From the NCBI GenBank assembly GCA_016875695.1, contig VGPB01000023.1, positions 1 to 15,348 of the forward strand: a DNA stretch of 15,348 nt, read 5' to 3'. The notes beneath the pieces were generated by a model. That model was given only the letters and a program-made list of their open reading frames with translations. It did not search any database and was not told where the DNA came from. This stretch comes from Chloroflexota bacterium (GTDB lineage: Bacteria; Chloroflexota; Dehalococcoidia; UBA2979). This document shows positions 14,964-15,348 of the stretch, one piece after another; within the stretch, counting starts at the first letter, position 1, and each line of letters starts with the position of its first letter. The position numbers and the translations under genes are program-made.

Positions 14964-15348
14964 CTATCCGCCGCGCAGCGTGCGCAGCACGCTCTCGTGC
15001 AGCAGGCCGTTCGTCGTGATGCAGTGGCCGGCGTCGAGACGGGCGCGGCCGTCGATGTCGGTGAGCACGCCGCCTGCCTCTTCGACGATCACCTGCACGG
15101 CAGCGATGTCCCAGGGGGCGATCTCGCCTTCCAGCATCACCTCGGCGGCGCCTTCGGCGACCAGGCAGTGGCCCCAGAAGTCCCCGAAGCCGCGCTGGCG
15201 CCAGGCGCCGCGCAGCAGCGCGTCGGCGCGCGCGCCCCACGCGTCCACGGTCAGCCGGTACGAGCCGTACAGCACCTGCGCCTCCTCAAGGCGCGCGAGG
15301 CGCGACACCGCGATGCGCTCGCCGGCGCCGCCGGCGCCCGCACCCGGC
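14964..15348 (-). CDS. Inositol monophosphatase family phosphatase, HisN-like, C-terminal part
   Basis: The frame is open to the right window edge, so the N terminus, with the metal-binding GEE.G motif, is missing. The visible 127 residues contain RLTVDAWGARAD, then RGFGDFWGHCLVAEGAAEVM, and the family signature APWDIAAVQVIVEEAGGVLT (WD..A....I..EAGG), in which the Asp is a metal ligand. The GFGDFWGHxLVAEGAA stretch is close to what I know of HisN-type histidinol-phosphate phosphatases, which act in histidine synthesis. Other IMPase-family members (SuhB, CysQ) are possible. An internal GTG at 15308 is not the true start, since the domain needs much more N-terminal sequence. The broken DUF4258-like gene begins one base after its stop. 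Confidence 0.88.
   Translation of the reverse strand, partial: PGAGAGGAGERIAVSRLARLEEAQVLYGSYRLTVDAWGARADALLRGAWRQRGFGDFWGHCLVAEGAAEVMLEGEIAPWDIAAVQVIVEEAGGVLTDIDGRARLDAGHCITTNGLLHESVLRTLRGG

Overview
The window is a very GC-rich bacterial chromosome segment. It carries core metabolism on two divergent gene blocks, with an insertion-sequence end at the left edge and a small decayed gene pair near the right edge. An archaeal-type (ApgM) phosphoglycerate mutase, a PurS-type purine pathway, a prenyl synthase with a DDVLG second motif and a DUF4258/DUF2283 pair together suggest Chloroflexota (Dehalococcoidia- or Thermomicrobia-like). That is an inference from gene content, not a demonstrated placement.

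Left part, 1-8217, all on the minus strand. Reading in the direction of transcription: tsaC (tRNA threonylcarbamoylation), rpiB (ribose-5-phosphate isomerase B), a penicillin-acylase family Ntn hydrolase, a polyprenyl diphosphate synthase, then pgk, apgM-type phosphoglycerate mutase and tpi (three glycolytic/triose enzymes), a tRNA-Gly(TCC), and finally the 5' end of an IS3-family element. Several neighbours overlap or lie 2-4 nt apart, so they are probably co-transcribed. A promoter-like site sits before pgk.

Middle part, 8218-14447. A divergent intergenic region carries a good sigma70-like promoter that reads into a purine block: guaA, a 76-aa unknown protein, purD, a 128-aa unknown protein with a possible zinc knuckle, purB, purC and purS. 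Spacing is tight, including GTGA and TAATG overlaps. PurD, PurC, PurB and PurS belong to IMP/AMP synthesis and GuaA makes GMP from XMP. PurQ and PurL, the partners of PurS, do not follow it here.

Right part, 14439-15348. A 10-bp inverted repeat contains both the purS stop codon and the stop codon of a convergent gene. On the minus strand, an inositol-monophosphatase/HisN-like gene (cut by the window edge) is followed directly by a DUF4258-like gene and a DUF2283-like gene. Both appear broken, the first by a frameshift and the second by an in-frame TAG. This looks like a decaying toxin-antitoxin-like pair. The most unusual items are this broken pair, the apparent CTG start of tsaC, the two unknown small genes embedded in the purine block, and the acylase inside the sugar-phosphate block. 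I found no CRISPR array, no prophage and no clearly new multi-gene system.
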